Shown here: positions 12,061-23,046 of the stretch, in pieces
Numbering within the stretch: the first letter of the stretch is position 1
Layout: each line of letters opens with the position of its first letter
Assembly (NCBI GenBank): GCA_963931865.1
Contig: OZ007507.1
Span: 914,139-978,138, forward strand
DNA length: 64,000 nt
From: Axinella damicornis
Taxonomy: Eukaryota > Porifera > Demospongiae > Axinellida > Axinellidae
Reading direction: 5' to 3'
The notes under the pieces: generated by a model
Told to the model about the DNA's origin: nothing
The model's database searches: none
What the model saw: only the letters and a program-made list of their open reading frames with translations
Translations under genes and position numbers: made by a program

Positions 12061-12735
12061 TCATGAATCCTGGTGCTGCATGGACTGATGAAGCTCTTTG
12101 GGGAGACAGCAAGGTACAACAAGAGTTGGATGGTGCTGTTAAGAATAAAAGTAGTTTTGTAAAAGTGCAGAAGAGCTAGAAAAACAGGGCTACAAGCATG
12201 CCTGGCAGCAGTGCCAATCAAAAAATAAAATCTGAAAGCACAATACCGAAAAGTGAAAGATCACAATGGGGGAACATGGAAAGGAAGGACAACATGCAAG
12301 TTGTTCAAGGAGCTGGACCACATCCTTGGCCACAGACCAGCATCCACTCCCACCATTCTTGTAGAACACTGGAATTGCAGTTCACCCGAGTCCCAGCTGA
12401 GTGAGCCTGAATAGGATTGTTTGACTGGTAAGGAGGGAATAAACTAAAAACCACAGAGTTAGTGCAACTGTCTGCTCAGCAGGTATTGCCTTCCTCGTTC
12501 TAGTGTCATCTTTTTCAATGGTTGACCGTAGTTCATTACATAAATACATAAACGTTGGGAGATCTGGGAGATCTGGTCTCATGTACTTTGTAGTGACGTC
12601 AAGTAGACAGAGGGTAGACACACAGGGGGTGGTGCCTGATGAAGGACCTCGAAGTCTTTTCTTGTAATGTCCGTCCGAGGGCTGGATGCAAAAAAGAGCA
12701 TTCGCAAGGCAGCAACAATACTGCTTGTTGTTCAT
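12061..12735. pseudogene. PIF/Harbinger transposon remnants (Myb/SANT-like and nuclease fragments)
   Basis: On the + strand from 12,061, a decayed Myb/SANT-like reading (MNPGAAWTDEALWGDSKVQQ, then pieces of the Q-C-x-K-I-K-N helix) is broken by stops and frameshifts up to about 12,400. On the minus strand, 12,435-12,580 encodes LRSTIEKDDTRTRKAIPAEQ followed by TVALTLWFL, typical of the region just before the catalytic core of PIF/Harbinger nucleases. Both are fragments; no full transposase remains. Confidence 0.65.
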
Positions 12736-13121
12736 GATGCTTGATACGAAACAGGATTATTACAGTTGGGCACCGCCCCCTGCGTGTCTACCTGACGTCA
12801 TAGCATGCAACCAGATCTCCCAGGCCTCCCCAGCCGTATTTGCATACTGCAGGCAATCAAAGTCTGGAGGTGGGAACAGCCTGGGAATGAGGCTATACCA
12901 TTTTCATGTATTTTCACTTATGGAGGCCATTTTTGGCCTGAGAACAATGCTGAGTAACTACGAATGAGGATAGTCATAAACAAAACACTGCTCACAACTG
13001 TGTAGCTGCTGATCTGGCCTCAAAATGATTATATACCACCCGTGAGTGAATGGAGCTTTCGCATAATCAACTAGTGTCTTACAACACTGTCTGGCTGGTG
13101 TGACATACTACGTATACTTAC
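12736..13121. other. Gap between HIP1 exon 10 and the transposon remnants
   Basis: I looked here on the minus strand for an eleventh HIP1 exon in phase 2 and found none. The stretch shows no recognised gene or repeat. Confidence 0.5.
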
Positions 13122-13624
13122 GCTTGGTACTGTCTGTTGAACCTCTCACGGTGGCCTGATAGAGTGTCCGCCGGGAGGGCTGCAGAAGGAAGATGCCACA
13201 ATGATGGCTTGTAAAGAGGGTGAAGATTGAGGAGAGAGAGGGAGAAGAGAGGAGAAAGAGGGGGTGGGAGGGGAGAGAGGGGGTGGAGGTGGAGAGGAGA
13301 GAGAGGGGGAGGAGGGGAGAGGGAGAAGAGGAGAGGGAGGGGAGGATGGGATGAAGAGGGAGGAGGGAGGGAGAGAAGGAGGGGAGAGAGAGGGGGGAGG
13401 GGAGAGGGAGAGAAGGGAGGGGAGATAGGAGAGAGGGGAGGGGAGGGGAGGGGAGAGAGGAGGAAGCAGTGGGGAATGAGAAGCTTGGGAGGAGGGAGAC
13501 AGGGGTCTCACCAGAATGAAGAGCTTTCATGAGTTTGAAGACCAGATCATAGAGAGCAGCTGAGTCCTGTTTGAGGGGATGTGATGCACAATGTGAAGGT
13601 GTGTGAGGGTGGCGTGTCATTGAA

Positions 13625-13655
<31 letters not shown>

Positions 13656-16600
13656 ACCTGAATAGCTGGGATCAAGGGTGCCAGTCTGCACTGGATCTGC
13701 GGGGCGGTCACTCCTCGTGAGGGATCAAGGTTCGTCATCACTAGAGGAGAGATGACAATCATTTCACATACAGCACTGAGTACGTACATGCATTAAGTAG
13801 CAGTTGTGAGATTGTAATGATGGCAACGTGCAGCAACACTCACACAGAACAAACTCCAGCAAATGCCTTATTTGGTAATCAGCAATGCCATAATTATCAA
13901 CAGTGCCATATTTGGTCATCAACAGTGTCATGTTTGGTCTTACCTGCAGCAAAGAAGTGGAGGAGAGATGACTGCATGTCGAACACCTCCACCGCCAGCT
14001 GGAACCTGTAGACCAATGAATGCACATGAAGGTGTGCAGAAATGTTACATATGTGCTTCATGAGAATACATGACATGACATTCCCTACTAGAAATGTCGT
14101 GCAAGATCTTGCAAGGTGTTCTTGCAAGGTGTTAAAAAAGCTGACAAGATTCTTACAAGCTCTTGCATGCTTTTTGAACACCTTGTGAGATCTCATAGTA
14201 TAGGGTTGTCCAGCCACACACACAAGTATAGGCACATCCCATGCCTCCCTGTCACAGACATAACAGAGGAAGAATTCATTGTCAGACCACATTCTGCCTC
14301 AACTGGAGGTCCTGTATGCTAGCCTCATTCCCAGACCACATTCGGTCTCAACTGGAGGTCCTGTACGCTAGCCTCATTCCCAGACCCACATTCGGTCTCA
14401 ACTGGAGGTCCTGCACGCTAGCCTCGTTCCCAGACCACATTCGGTCTCAACTGGAGGTCCTGTACGCTAGCCTCATTCCCAGACCACATTCGGTCTCAAC
14501 TGGAGGTCCTGCACGCTAGCCTCGTTCCCAGACCACATTCGCGGTCTCAACTGGAGGTCCTGTACGCTAGCCTCATTCCCAGACCACATTCGGTCTCAAC
14601 TGGAGGTCCTGCACGCTAGCCTCGTTCCCAGACCACATTCGGTCTCAACTGGAGGTCCTGCAAGCTAGCCTCATTCCCAGACCACATTCGGTCTCAACTG
14701 GAGGTCCTGTACGCTAGCCTCGTTTCCCAGACCACATTCAGTCTCAACTGGAGGTCCTGTACGCTAGCCTCGTTCCCAGACCACATTCGGTCTCAACTGG
14801 AGGTCCTGTACGCTAGCCTCGTTCCCAGACCACATTCGGTCTCCACTGGAGGTCCTGTACGCTAGCCTCATTCCCAGACCACATTTGGTCTCCACTGGAG
14901 GTCCTAAGGTCCTGTACACTTACACATAGTCTATGTCTGTGGGCACTTGGAAGGGCTTGTCGTCAAAGCTCAAGATGGCTAGGATCTCAGGATTCTGGAA
15001 GGGAGGTGAAGACAGAGCTCGTGAGAGTGGTTCTGCCGAGGGCCATTGGTATTATAATAGTAATCACCTTTATGATGAAGGAGATTCTCGTCATGAGGAC
15101 TTTGATATAGGCAGTAATGAGAGGGGCATACCCTGCCACTGCATGGCTCTGGGGGGGAAGGTAGTGTTGGGAAAGTAAAATAACTTCCATTCCACAGTGT
15201 GTGAATTAACAGCCACACCTATCATGTGCTAACCACTACATGACAGACTACAGGGCCAAATTGGGCTTCTGTTGAGGCTCTGGAGAAGGTGGATTTTGGG
15301 AGGTTAAGGAAATTCGACCTCATCCCCAGACTCTCCCGTTGTTGTTCTGTCATTCTTCGTGCAACCTAGCCTCGTGCACAGCCATTTACATGTGCCCCAT
15401 GGGCGTGGACGTCTGGGCACGAGGCTACGTGCTACCAGAAATGGTGAATGAGGCTGCATGAACACGTGACAAGATACTTCCTGGCACCAACAGAGACTGG
15501 TTAACCCAAACAACGGCCAAACTCTCCTGGCAGGCAGTGCATTTGTATTCACTGTACAAGTGCAATACAGAAGTCATACACATACACGTTGTTTACAACC
15601 CGTGCAGACTTCTAATGGAGTGCATATACTGAAGACCTTATTATTACCCAGTGCTTGCCAACGTCCGCAAGGAATCTCATCTGACCCACGGACTTCTTGA
15701 CAACCTGAATACAAAAGCCGTGAGATATACCAGAGTCAAGTATTGGTTTCAAATCTAGCCCTCGTTAAATTTTGCTTCCACATTCTGTACAGCATTATAC
15801 AAATTTCCTACTTCCATGGAATTTCCTATTTATTAAATTATATGTTCCTTCCTGCCACAAAATAAACAGAACTTCACATGTTGACATATAGCTTAAAACA
15901 CACAAACAGAATGGACTTCCTTTAATGGGAGAGATGTTTAATTTACTAAGAGGAAGCATAGGCACATGTGAGCTGCGTCCACTTACGTCAGGGTAGCCAT
16001 CACGAAATGCCCGATGGATGATGAAGCACGCCTTCCAGCACTGGACATGGGAGCGTAGGATGGGGTACTGCCTGAGAACCTTCCAGAACGAGATGCAGCC
16101 CTTCTCACGCCAGGTGGCTATGAGGACACCTGAGGTGTGGGGCAGAGGAGGGGAGTCAACAGCACACAATGACATCATCTTCGTTGCGGTGGCGCGGCCG
16201 GTGATGGAGGAAGCCACCGCAATGAAAATGATGTCATCAAGCACTCTTGAGGGAGCCTGCCTACAAAGGTTTTGGTATGTTATTAATCATAGTCTGCACA
16301 TCACTGTACCAGTCAAACAGATGAGGCATGCAGAAAATAAGGAGCTAGATGTATATAATCCACTGGTCACGGCTACCTCACGTGACGGCTACATCAAAAT
16401 GTTTGCGACCATATTTTAGCCATAACTATGGTACCACACATTCCACTGGATTATTACAAGAATGATTATATTGACAGTAGAGGACAGGATGGTGCAACAG
16501 TCAAGTATAGAGTGCTATGCTGCTGATTGAAGTGTGTTATGACAGACGTTAAGTTCATAGTATCCTAGTACATTATTTGAAGACCATTTATATCTGCAGC

Positions 16601-17429
16601 ATCCATATTAGGAAAGGTTGAGTTTAGGCTTGAACAGTGAACAAACAGCGGAGCTGGTTCATTGCTCTTGCAGACGGATACCCATGATAAAATTCTAGTC
16701 TCAATGCATACTGTGCATTATCCCACACAAAGCAGTACCCCTTGTACCAAACCATTCCTGCTTCTGTGTAGTCTTGCAGGCCAGATGTACGGAAATTACG
16801 TCTGGTGACTATTGCCAACAATCTGTGCTGTCTGCCGGAATGTTGGCAGAGCCAATCAGATTCAAGCGGTTACATGACCAAGATTTACATGCTGTGATTT
16901 CTGAAGCTACAAGGCTGTTAGGATATGCTGAGCTATGTCCGAAGCAGGAGTTAGTAGTGAAGCGATTTCTACAAGGAAAGGATGTTGATGTTTGTAAATC
17001 CTTCCAACAAGCTAAGTCTCTATGTCACTGTCATGTGACTTTCCGTAATAATTAAATCCCATTACGACACATAATGTTGGCAATAGTCACCAGATGTAAT
17101 TTTCTGTACACCTGGCCCACAAGACTAGAACCTGTGGAGGATCACGCTAGTGTAAGTTGTGTAGTGCACTCACTTCTGACATGCTTCGGCTTTGGGGGTG
17201 CTTCCAAAGCACTGATGGCCTTCTGCATTGATTCATTCTGTGTGTGCAGATCATGTGTGAAGGGGTATCAATTAGCATGGTTACCTGTCCCTGTGCGGAT
17301 GAGATATCAATTACAAAATAATTAACCATACACCACAGTAATGATAAATAAACATACCAGTTCTTTTTCAAACTTCTCTCGGTCTACGATGATCTCAAAC
17401 CTGCGCGGGCCAAGGTAAGACGACGCCAT
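13122..17429 (-). CDS. HIP1-like: HIP1/HIP1R/Sla2-like ANTH-domain gene, 5' ten exons
   Basis: Ten exons with matching phases: 17,429-17,358; 17,237-17,174; 16,129-15,987; 15,704-15,648; 15,148-15,068; 14,994-14,924; 14,005-13,944; 13,740-13,658; 13,566-13,512; 13,179-13,122. They encode most of an ANTH domain, recognisable by KHVRSVLIATWREKGCISFW, CWKACFIIHRAFRDGYPD, IQCRLAPLIP and LPADTLSGHRERF. In animals and fungi this family binds PI(4,5)P2 at the plasma membrane and couples clathrin coats to actin through a coiled coil and a C-terminal talin-like (I/LWEQ) domain. Neither of those later domains is found. After exon 10 there is a good donor, but leftward sequence is transposon and then the duplicated arm. 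The gene is therefore cut off, rearranged or interrupted by an assembly error. Introns carry satellites and transposon fragments. Confidence 0.85.
13211..13500. repeat. Homopurine tract in HIP1 intron 9
   Basis: About 290 bp of almost pure G/A on the + strand (GGGGAGAGAGGG-like). Candidate triplex-forming sequence. Several overlapping open frames here are composition artefacts. Confidence 0.9.
13625..13654. repeat. Run of 30 G next to a HIP1 splice donor
   Basis: Uninterrupted G30 on the + strand (C30 in the HIP1 transcript), starting three bases after the intron 8 donor GTA at 13,657-13,655. May be length-variable and prone to sequencing error. Confidence 0.95.
14278..14905. repeat. Tandem array of a 49-bp unit derived from a transposon end (HIP1 intron 6)
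   Basis: About 12-13 copies of a unit containing AGCCTCATTCCCAGACC, then ACATTCGGTCTCAACTGG and AGGTCCTGTACGCT. The first motif matches the end of the 9-bp-TSD family found elsewhere (TAGCCTCGTTCCCAGGCC), so a transposon terminus appears to have been amplified into a minisatellite. There are no unique spacers, so it is not a CRISPR array. Confidence 0.88.
15367..15427. mobile_element. 61-bp short element, 9-bp-TSD family, in HIP1 intron 4
   Basis: TAGCCTCGTGC at the left, GCACGAGGCTA at the right. Flanks CGTGCAACC (15,358-15,366) and CGTGCTACC (15,428-15,436) match at eight of nine positions, consistent with an aged 9-bp target duplication. Confidence 0.7.
15437..16785. other. HIP1 introns 2-4, mostly unannotated
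   Basis: Apart from exons 3 (15,987-16,129) and 4 (15,648-15,704), no gene is recognised. At about 16,180-16,235 a short inverted repeat (CCGGCCGGTGAT-type, with AATGATGTCATC) borders exon 3. The rest is unique AT-rich intron. Confidence 0.4.
16786..17110 (+). mobile_element. Small inverted-repeat element carrying a RecQ-like helicase fragment (HIP1 intron 2)
   Basis: Arms 16,786-16,820 and 17,075-17,110 are reverse complements (core TCTGGTGACTATTGCCAACA). Between them, on +, is a fragment resembling the start of a RecQ-type DEAH helicase: ISEATRLLGYAELCPKQE, then LQGKDVDV and a decayed motif I ending KSLCHC in which the Walker lysine context is disrupted. A captured or internally deleted transposon helicase; not functional. 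Confidence 0.55.
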
Positions 17430-17666
17430 CCCTCCAAGCTTGAAGTACAGATTGAACTGTCTATAGATACTAGATATGGGCAGCCGACACCCTGGCCCTT
17501 GGCTTTCAATAATAATTCATGACATCATGCAATAGTTCAAAGGTCGGCGATTAAGGGGAATCCCCAAGGATGATGACGCCGAAGAGAACCGCCCCACGGC
17601 GCAGCAGACCAAGTACTGGTAGGCCATGTTCAGAGTTGTTTGTAATAAATATCCACCTCAAAATTA

Positions 17667-17903
17667 ATGCAGGATGAGGAAGGGACAATAACTATTAGCG
17701 AGATGGCTGCCATGGATCAAATAATGGTTGCTGGAAGTTGTGCATTTAAAGGTTTACCTGTGCTCGGCTTGCAGAAGAAATTCTGCCACTGGATACGAAT
17801 TGCCTCTGGGAAACTATATACATCAGCTAGGGAAATCCAGGCAGTTTCACTGTCAGTAGTTAGTCTGTTGGGCTCCCAGGCCCCTACTGCAAGCAATGAA
17901 TAG
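17667..17903 (+). CDS. Unrecognised 78-codon open frame, divergent from HIP1 exon 1 (right arm)
   Basis: Mirror of 10,469-10,705 with the same protein sequence. In this arm it points away from the start of the complete HIP1-like gene. The 237 bp between this frame and the HIP1 start codon (17,430-17,666) would be the shared promoter region. Function unknown. Confidence 0.35.
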   Translation: MQDEEGTITISEMAAMDQIMVAGSCAFKGLPVLGLQKKFCHWIRIASGKLYTSAREIQAVSLSVVSLLGSQAPTASNE

Positions 17904-18060
17904 CTGGGCGGTGCCTGGCCCAGAACAAGCTAAGGCTATTGTTGGGCCAGCTAAAGCACTTGCTTTCACAACATTGACAACAAGAACAGCTATGACTGAA
18001 CTATTTGCTATAGGCAGTTGTTGGAGTTTTGGATACAACATTTGAACTACAGACTGTTTC

Positions 18061-20516
18061 GGTCCTACAGAAGTTGGTTTAAAATGAGGTTTTAAACCTA
18101 GAGTTACTCTAGGGGGAACTTTAAGTGAGCAAAGTCTAGAGTTACTCTAGGGGTAATTTTAAAATAGCACAACCTAGAGTTACTCTAGGGGGAATTTTAA
18201 ACCAATGTAAAAATCCCAGCATTATGAACTATATTGCTACTTATATGGGGCGATTCTAAACCACTTCAAGATTATTTAGTTACGAAGGGGCATCCTCACT
18301 GAAAGTAATCCTTCATTTATGTACACATTTTACTCTTTATATGGGGCGATTTTAAACCACTTCAAGATTAATGGACTATAAAGGGGCATACTCGTACAAA
18401 GCCACCCAGGATCAATGTTCACATATCACTCTCTATATGGGGCGATTTTAAACCACTTCAAGATTATGTAGTTACGAAGGGGCATCCTCACTGAAAGTAA
18501 TCCTTGACTTATGTACACATTTCACTCTTTATATGGGGCAATTTTAAACCACTTCAAGATTGATGGACTATAAAGGGGCATACTCGTACAAAGACACCCA
18601 AGATCAATGTACACATATTACTCTCTATATGGGGCGATTTTAAACCACTTCCAGACCAATGGACTATACAGCAGACATCCAGGATGCATGTACACATAAT
18701 TATAGCCTGTTGCCAGGTGGTTGCTAAGATTATTGAAGACTTATAAATGGCAACCTGCCCACAGAAGAGCTTGGTTCATCAGGTATAGCCACTCCTCAGC
18801 ACCTGATATCTTAGCAACCACCTAGCAACAAGCTATAAATCACCCAGGTTTATAAGCCTTTGGGTGTCCTGCTAACATCCCTCAACATCCCTCATGAGGG
18901 TGATTTAACTATATGGATGCCACTTCAGGGGCTTGCTCGCAAAAAGTAATCAGATCTTTATGCCCAGGCATATGCATGGTCAACACCTGCAGGTTTGTAT
19001 GCTGCAAAGCAGCAGCTCCACCCATGCTGGAGGTCAAACACAGCAAACTGTACTTCAACATGAAATACCAAGTATAGCTAGTTCCACTCTTGGATTTTTT
19101 CTGCTGCCCTGTTGCTGACCTCTGGCCTCACGTAAAATCCTCCAATATCACTGCCATACAGTCATGGCTGACCACTGGCCTCCTATATAAAACCTTTTCT
19201 GATGTCATTACTGCCGAGATAATAACATGTCCTTAAGTTTAGTCCCATAATTAATCATGGACAAAGACTCGCTAGTACGATTCACCTTTGACCTCAGCAT
19301 GGGTGGATCTGCTGCTTTGTAGCATACAAAGTTGCAATTGGAGGCGGAGCTGACTATGTGTGCATGGTGGTGTCATGTAGACACTTTGGTGCAATGGAAG
19401 AGGTACGCCTTTATGCATAAAAGGGAAAATTTTACGCCAAGGTTGTACATGACTACACATCTGGGGCCCTGCTAACTTCCCTAGCCTAGAAATGCCACTG
19501 ATAGACAGCTCAGTAAATTAGCCCCATACTGAGAGCAGAGAATACATACAGTAGACTAGGTGACCTCTACACCACACAAGCTTTCTTGGCGGGAAACACT
19601 CACTTTCAGGTGAATCGTAGAACTAGAAATTGGAGGTGCCAACAGCAGAATATGTAGGGGGGTTACTCAACCCTGCGCGCCTCACATGCATTCTAGGCGG
19701 GAAGCACTCATTTTCAGGTGAAACATGAAGGCGTTTAAGACTCTTCTCATCCTTACTTTCAGTGCTTCTTGGGGAGTTCCATATCCCTCCAACTCCTGCG
19801 AAGGAGTTGTCTGCCGTGTACACCACTCCCATGCTGGCCAGGAAGCCTAATGTGCTACTGGCAGCTGGAACGGCTCCGCGTGTACCATCAGCTGTTGGCA
19901 TTCTAACAATTGTCAGAGTCTTGAAGTCAAAGGTCATCCACAAAAATATTTATTGACATAATCACAGTCTTGAGGTCAAAGAATAATATTTATTGTGACA
20001 TAATGACAGTCTTGAGGCCAAAGGTCATCCACAAAATAGTTATTCTGATGTGTACATAAATCTATGATTAGTATTTGTGAGTAATCTCCTTCATAGGCCA
20101 TTAATCTTGAAGTGGTTTAAAATTGCCCCATGTAAATAGAAAAATGTGTACATAAGTCAAGGATTACTTTCAGTGAGGATGCCCCTTCGTAACTACATAA
20201 TCTTGAAGTGGTTTAAAATCGCCCCATATAGAGAGTGATATGTGAACATTGATCCTGGGTGGCTTTGTACGAGTATGCCCCTTTATAGTCCATTAATCTT
20301 GAAGTGGTTTAAAATCGCCCCATATAAGTAGCAATATAGTTCATAATGCTGGGATTTTTACACTTTCATCACTGGTTTAAAATTCCCCCTAGAGTAACTC
20401 TAGGTTGTGCTGGTTTAAAATACCCCCTAGAGTAACTCTAGGCTTTGCTCACTTAAAGTTCCCCCTAGAGTAACTCTAGGCTTAAAACCTCATTTTACAC
20501 CAACTTCTACATGACC
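18061..20516. mobile_element. Single copy of the 2.46-kb long-TIR element (right arm)
   Basis: Same insertion as in the left arm but in one copy, flanked by GACTGTTTC on both sides (18,052-18,060 and 20,517-20,525), the reverse complement of the left-arm target duplication. So the element was present before the arms were duplicated, and copy number changed afterwards, or was collapsed or expanded in assembly. Confidence 0.85.
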
Positions 20517-20525
20517 GACTGTTTC

Positions 20526-21112
20526 ACGGAAGCTAGTCTTCATTGTTCCACATAGGAAGGAAGATTTCAGTCATTGGGAGAGACGTATCACTACACTGAT
20601 GAATATACACCAGCAAAACAGAGCTGCCAGACTAGCTAAGAACTGTGGTTTGGTGTTTAACATTTACCCTTGCCATAAGTGGTTGGTTATAAGATTATCT
20701 GTCTGTTCTTTTGCAGAGAATTAATATTTACTGTAGCTAACATTGTAATTACCCTTTAGAACTGGGGTCACCTGACATCAGCTCTTACAAACTAACAGTA
20801 GCTAGGTTGTGGATCTATATAGCTCTGAGACTTGGTGAGTAACATACAAGCAGCTACTAGAGATAATTTTGCAGTAAACCTACAACAGAATAGGAATTAT
20901 ATTGAGCTAGTGCTATTTCCTGCAGTAGTGGGATGACCATACTGAAATGTGATCTGCGATCCGGCGCGGATCCGGTGTCATAAAATTTGGGACCCCACGA
21001 AAATGGCCAGAAGGTGACAGCCAGGATGCCCTGGGTGGGAGGGGAAGGAACCGGAACTGATAAGCACAAGCACACACCAATCACTCTCCACCGTCTTGGA
21101 ATCAATGGCTTT
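20526..21112. other. Right-arm sequence between the 2.46-kb element and the purine tract
   Basis: Mirror of about 4,813-5,400. Includes the possible last exon of the unrecognised gene (minus, 21,105-20,857, with a segment TFWPFSWGPKFYDT). A GCGGATC-rich spot near 20,960 differs from the left arm. Confidence 0.4.
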
Positions 21113-21420
21113 CTATGAGGGGAGGGGAGAAGGATGGAGAAAGGGATTGAGTAACAGACAGAGAAAGGGAGGGGAGGTTAGACAGAGGACAGAGATATGG
21201 GGAGGTGAGAGGCAGTGAGGGGAGGGAGCAGTGATCGAGGTGAGGGAGGCAGTGAGGGGAGGGAAGCAGTGAGGGGAGGGATGCGAGTGGAGGGAAGCAG
21301 TGAGCAGAGGGAGGCAGTGAGCCGAGGGAAGCAGTGAGGGGAGGGAGGTACATGTAGTGAGGGGGAGGGAGGCAGTGAGGGAAGGAAGGCAGTAAGGGGG
21401 AGGGAGAAAAATTAGAAGGT
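21113..21420. repeat. Purine-rich tract (right arm mirror)
   Basis: Reverse complement of the CT-rich tract at 4,505-4,812, with minor differences. Confidence 0.85.
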
Positions 21421-22051
21421 GTTTCCACATCCAATCACATATACATGCACATGACACACACACCATACAGTCACACACACCTGCATGTGTCCTTGCAAAG
21501 TTACTGAGGGCTGAGCAAGACAGTGAATGTACCTCCTTGTACCCAGCTCTCCCATCCTGGCTCAGCACTTATATACGTATCTGTGAAGAGGATCAATAGC
21601 AATAATAGAACAGAAATGGAATGTAAGCTATTTATGTATGTGTGGTGTGTCTGCATGGGTGTGTGGTTTTGAGTGTACGTGTGTGTGTGTGGTGTATGAG
21701 CATAAGTGTACATGATGCTGTATGGGCATTTGCATGTGTGTAGGAGTGTGATCAGTAGCAGCAAAACTCAGCATGAAAACGTTGGTATCATAGTTGACCT
21801 ACATCAGTGTGGATTATGATACATCACTGCTGAAACTCCGCCCACCAAGCAGAAGTACTAGCATTTCCCCAGTCTAACTGCTAGGCCCTCTTTGCCCAGT
21901 CAGCTATGTGTGTGGAAGATAGCAACGTCTAAGCAAACTTTGCACTGCACACTCTCAGTAAGTTGTACACACATGCACACAAATGCACATACGTACATAC
22001 ACCCATACGTACATGGATATACACACACACATACACAATACAAGAACTTAC

Positions 22052-22258
22052 AACGATTCTCACTGTATAACACGGCTCCGAGTCCTTTGTCATGCAGTGA
22101 CTCCCTGGCAACGGCAATGGGGCCGGCCTACAGAGGGAGGCACGTAAGAGATGTACTAGTGCCGTTCCCAGATCCCACTGCTCATGTAAAGTCCTCCTTT
22201 GAGTTGGCTTGTCCCCAGGCCAAAGGAGAAACAGCATGACAATTTTTGGGAGCTCAAA
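22052..22258 (-). pseudogene. Frameshifted right-arm copy of the unrecognised candidate exon
   Basis: Mirror of 3,668-3,875. The left arm reads CAGGGATGTCACTGC where this copy reads CAGGGAGTCACTGC, one base fewer, so the frame shifts after the PLPLPG segment. A linked downstream exon in this arm (near 21,490-21,580, minus) is open, unlike its left-arm counterpart. Confidence 0.4.
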
Positions 22259-23046
22259 CTGCATACGGATGTAAAATGTCACAGTGATTGTATAATCTCA
22301 TTCAAGCAGTGACTATTAGTGCACGCGTGCGCGTTCGGGGTCTGGGAACGAGACTAGGAGTACATGTGCTCAACACACATCCTCAGAGCTGTATTGAATA
22401 TAGCTAGGAGCCTCATCCATGCACTCTGCACTGCCTACACACCATTAGTTCTCCCCTCTCCTCTCACATACCACTCACTCTTTGTTTATCCAAGAAGCCA
22501 CCTCCACAGTATCTGCCAACTCCCTCATCTCTTTTCTTCTACAGAGAATTCGAAATGAGAATTCTGACTAGATTTACAACTGGCTAGTAGACTGGGGGTG
22601 GGGTTTGGTGTGCCTTGGTAAAATTGATTTCCACAACTTGCATCCTTGCAACCAGACTTAATCCTCTCTAGATTGATCTGCTGCAATCTGATTTTTATGC
22701 ATGTTAACTAGGTGCGGTGCAGCCTTAATCCTCTCTAGATCTGCTGCAATCTGATTTTTATGCATGTTAACTAGATGCGATACCAATTATGGGTTTCATA
22801 GTTTACTAGAAATTGAATTTGTAGACATCTATGATTTGTTTGCCTGCATGTGTATATCACAAACGACAGAAACAAACGACAGAAACAAAAGATCTCGCAA
22901 GGTATGTTCATTCTTCTGCAATACCTCTGTACTTGTGTTCAATACAGTGCAAAATTCCAAAATCATTAACTCAATTGCCAATTAATTTTCTAGGCATACA
23001 TCATGTAGGCTACATAGGTTGTAACTCGGTGATAAAATACAAGTTG

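Noticed and set aside
13108..13620. Ser/Pro-rich minus-strand frames
   Set aside because: Translation of a purine tract. The frame overlaps true HIP1 exons 9 and 10 at its two ends (exon 10 in a different frame), but the middle is intron.
14278..14905. CRISPR-like array
   Set aside because: Direct repeats without unique spacers, in a eukaryotic intron.
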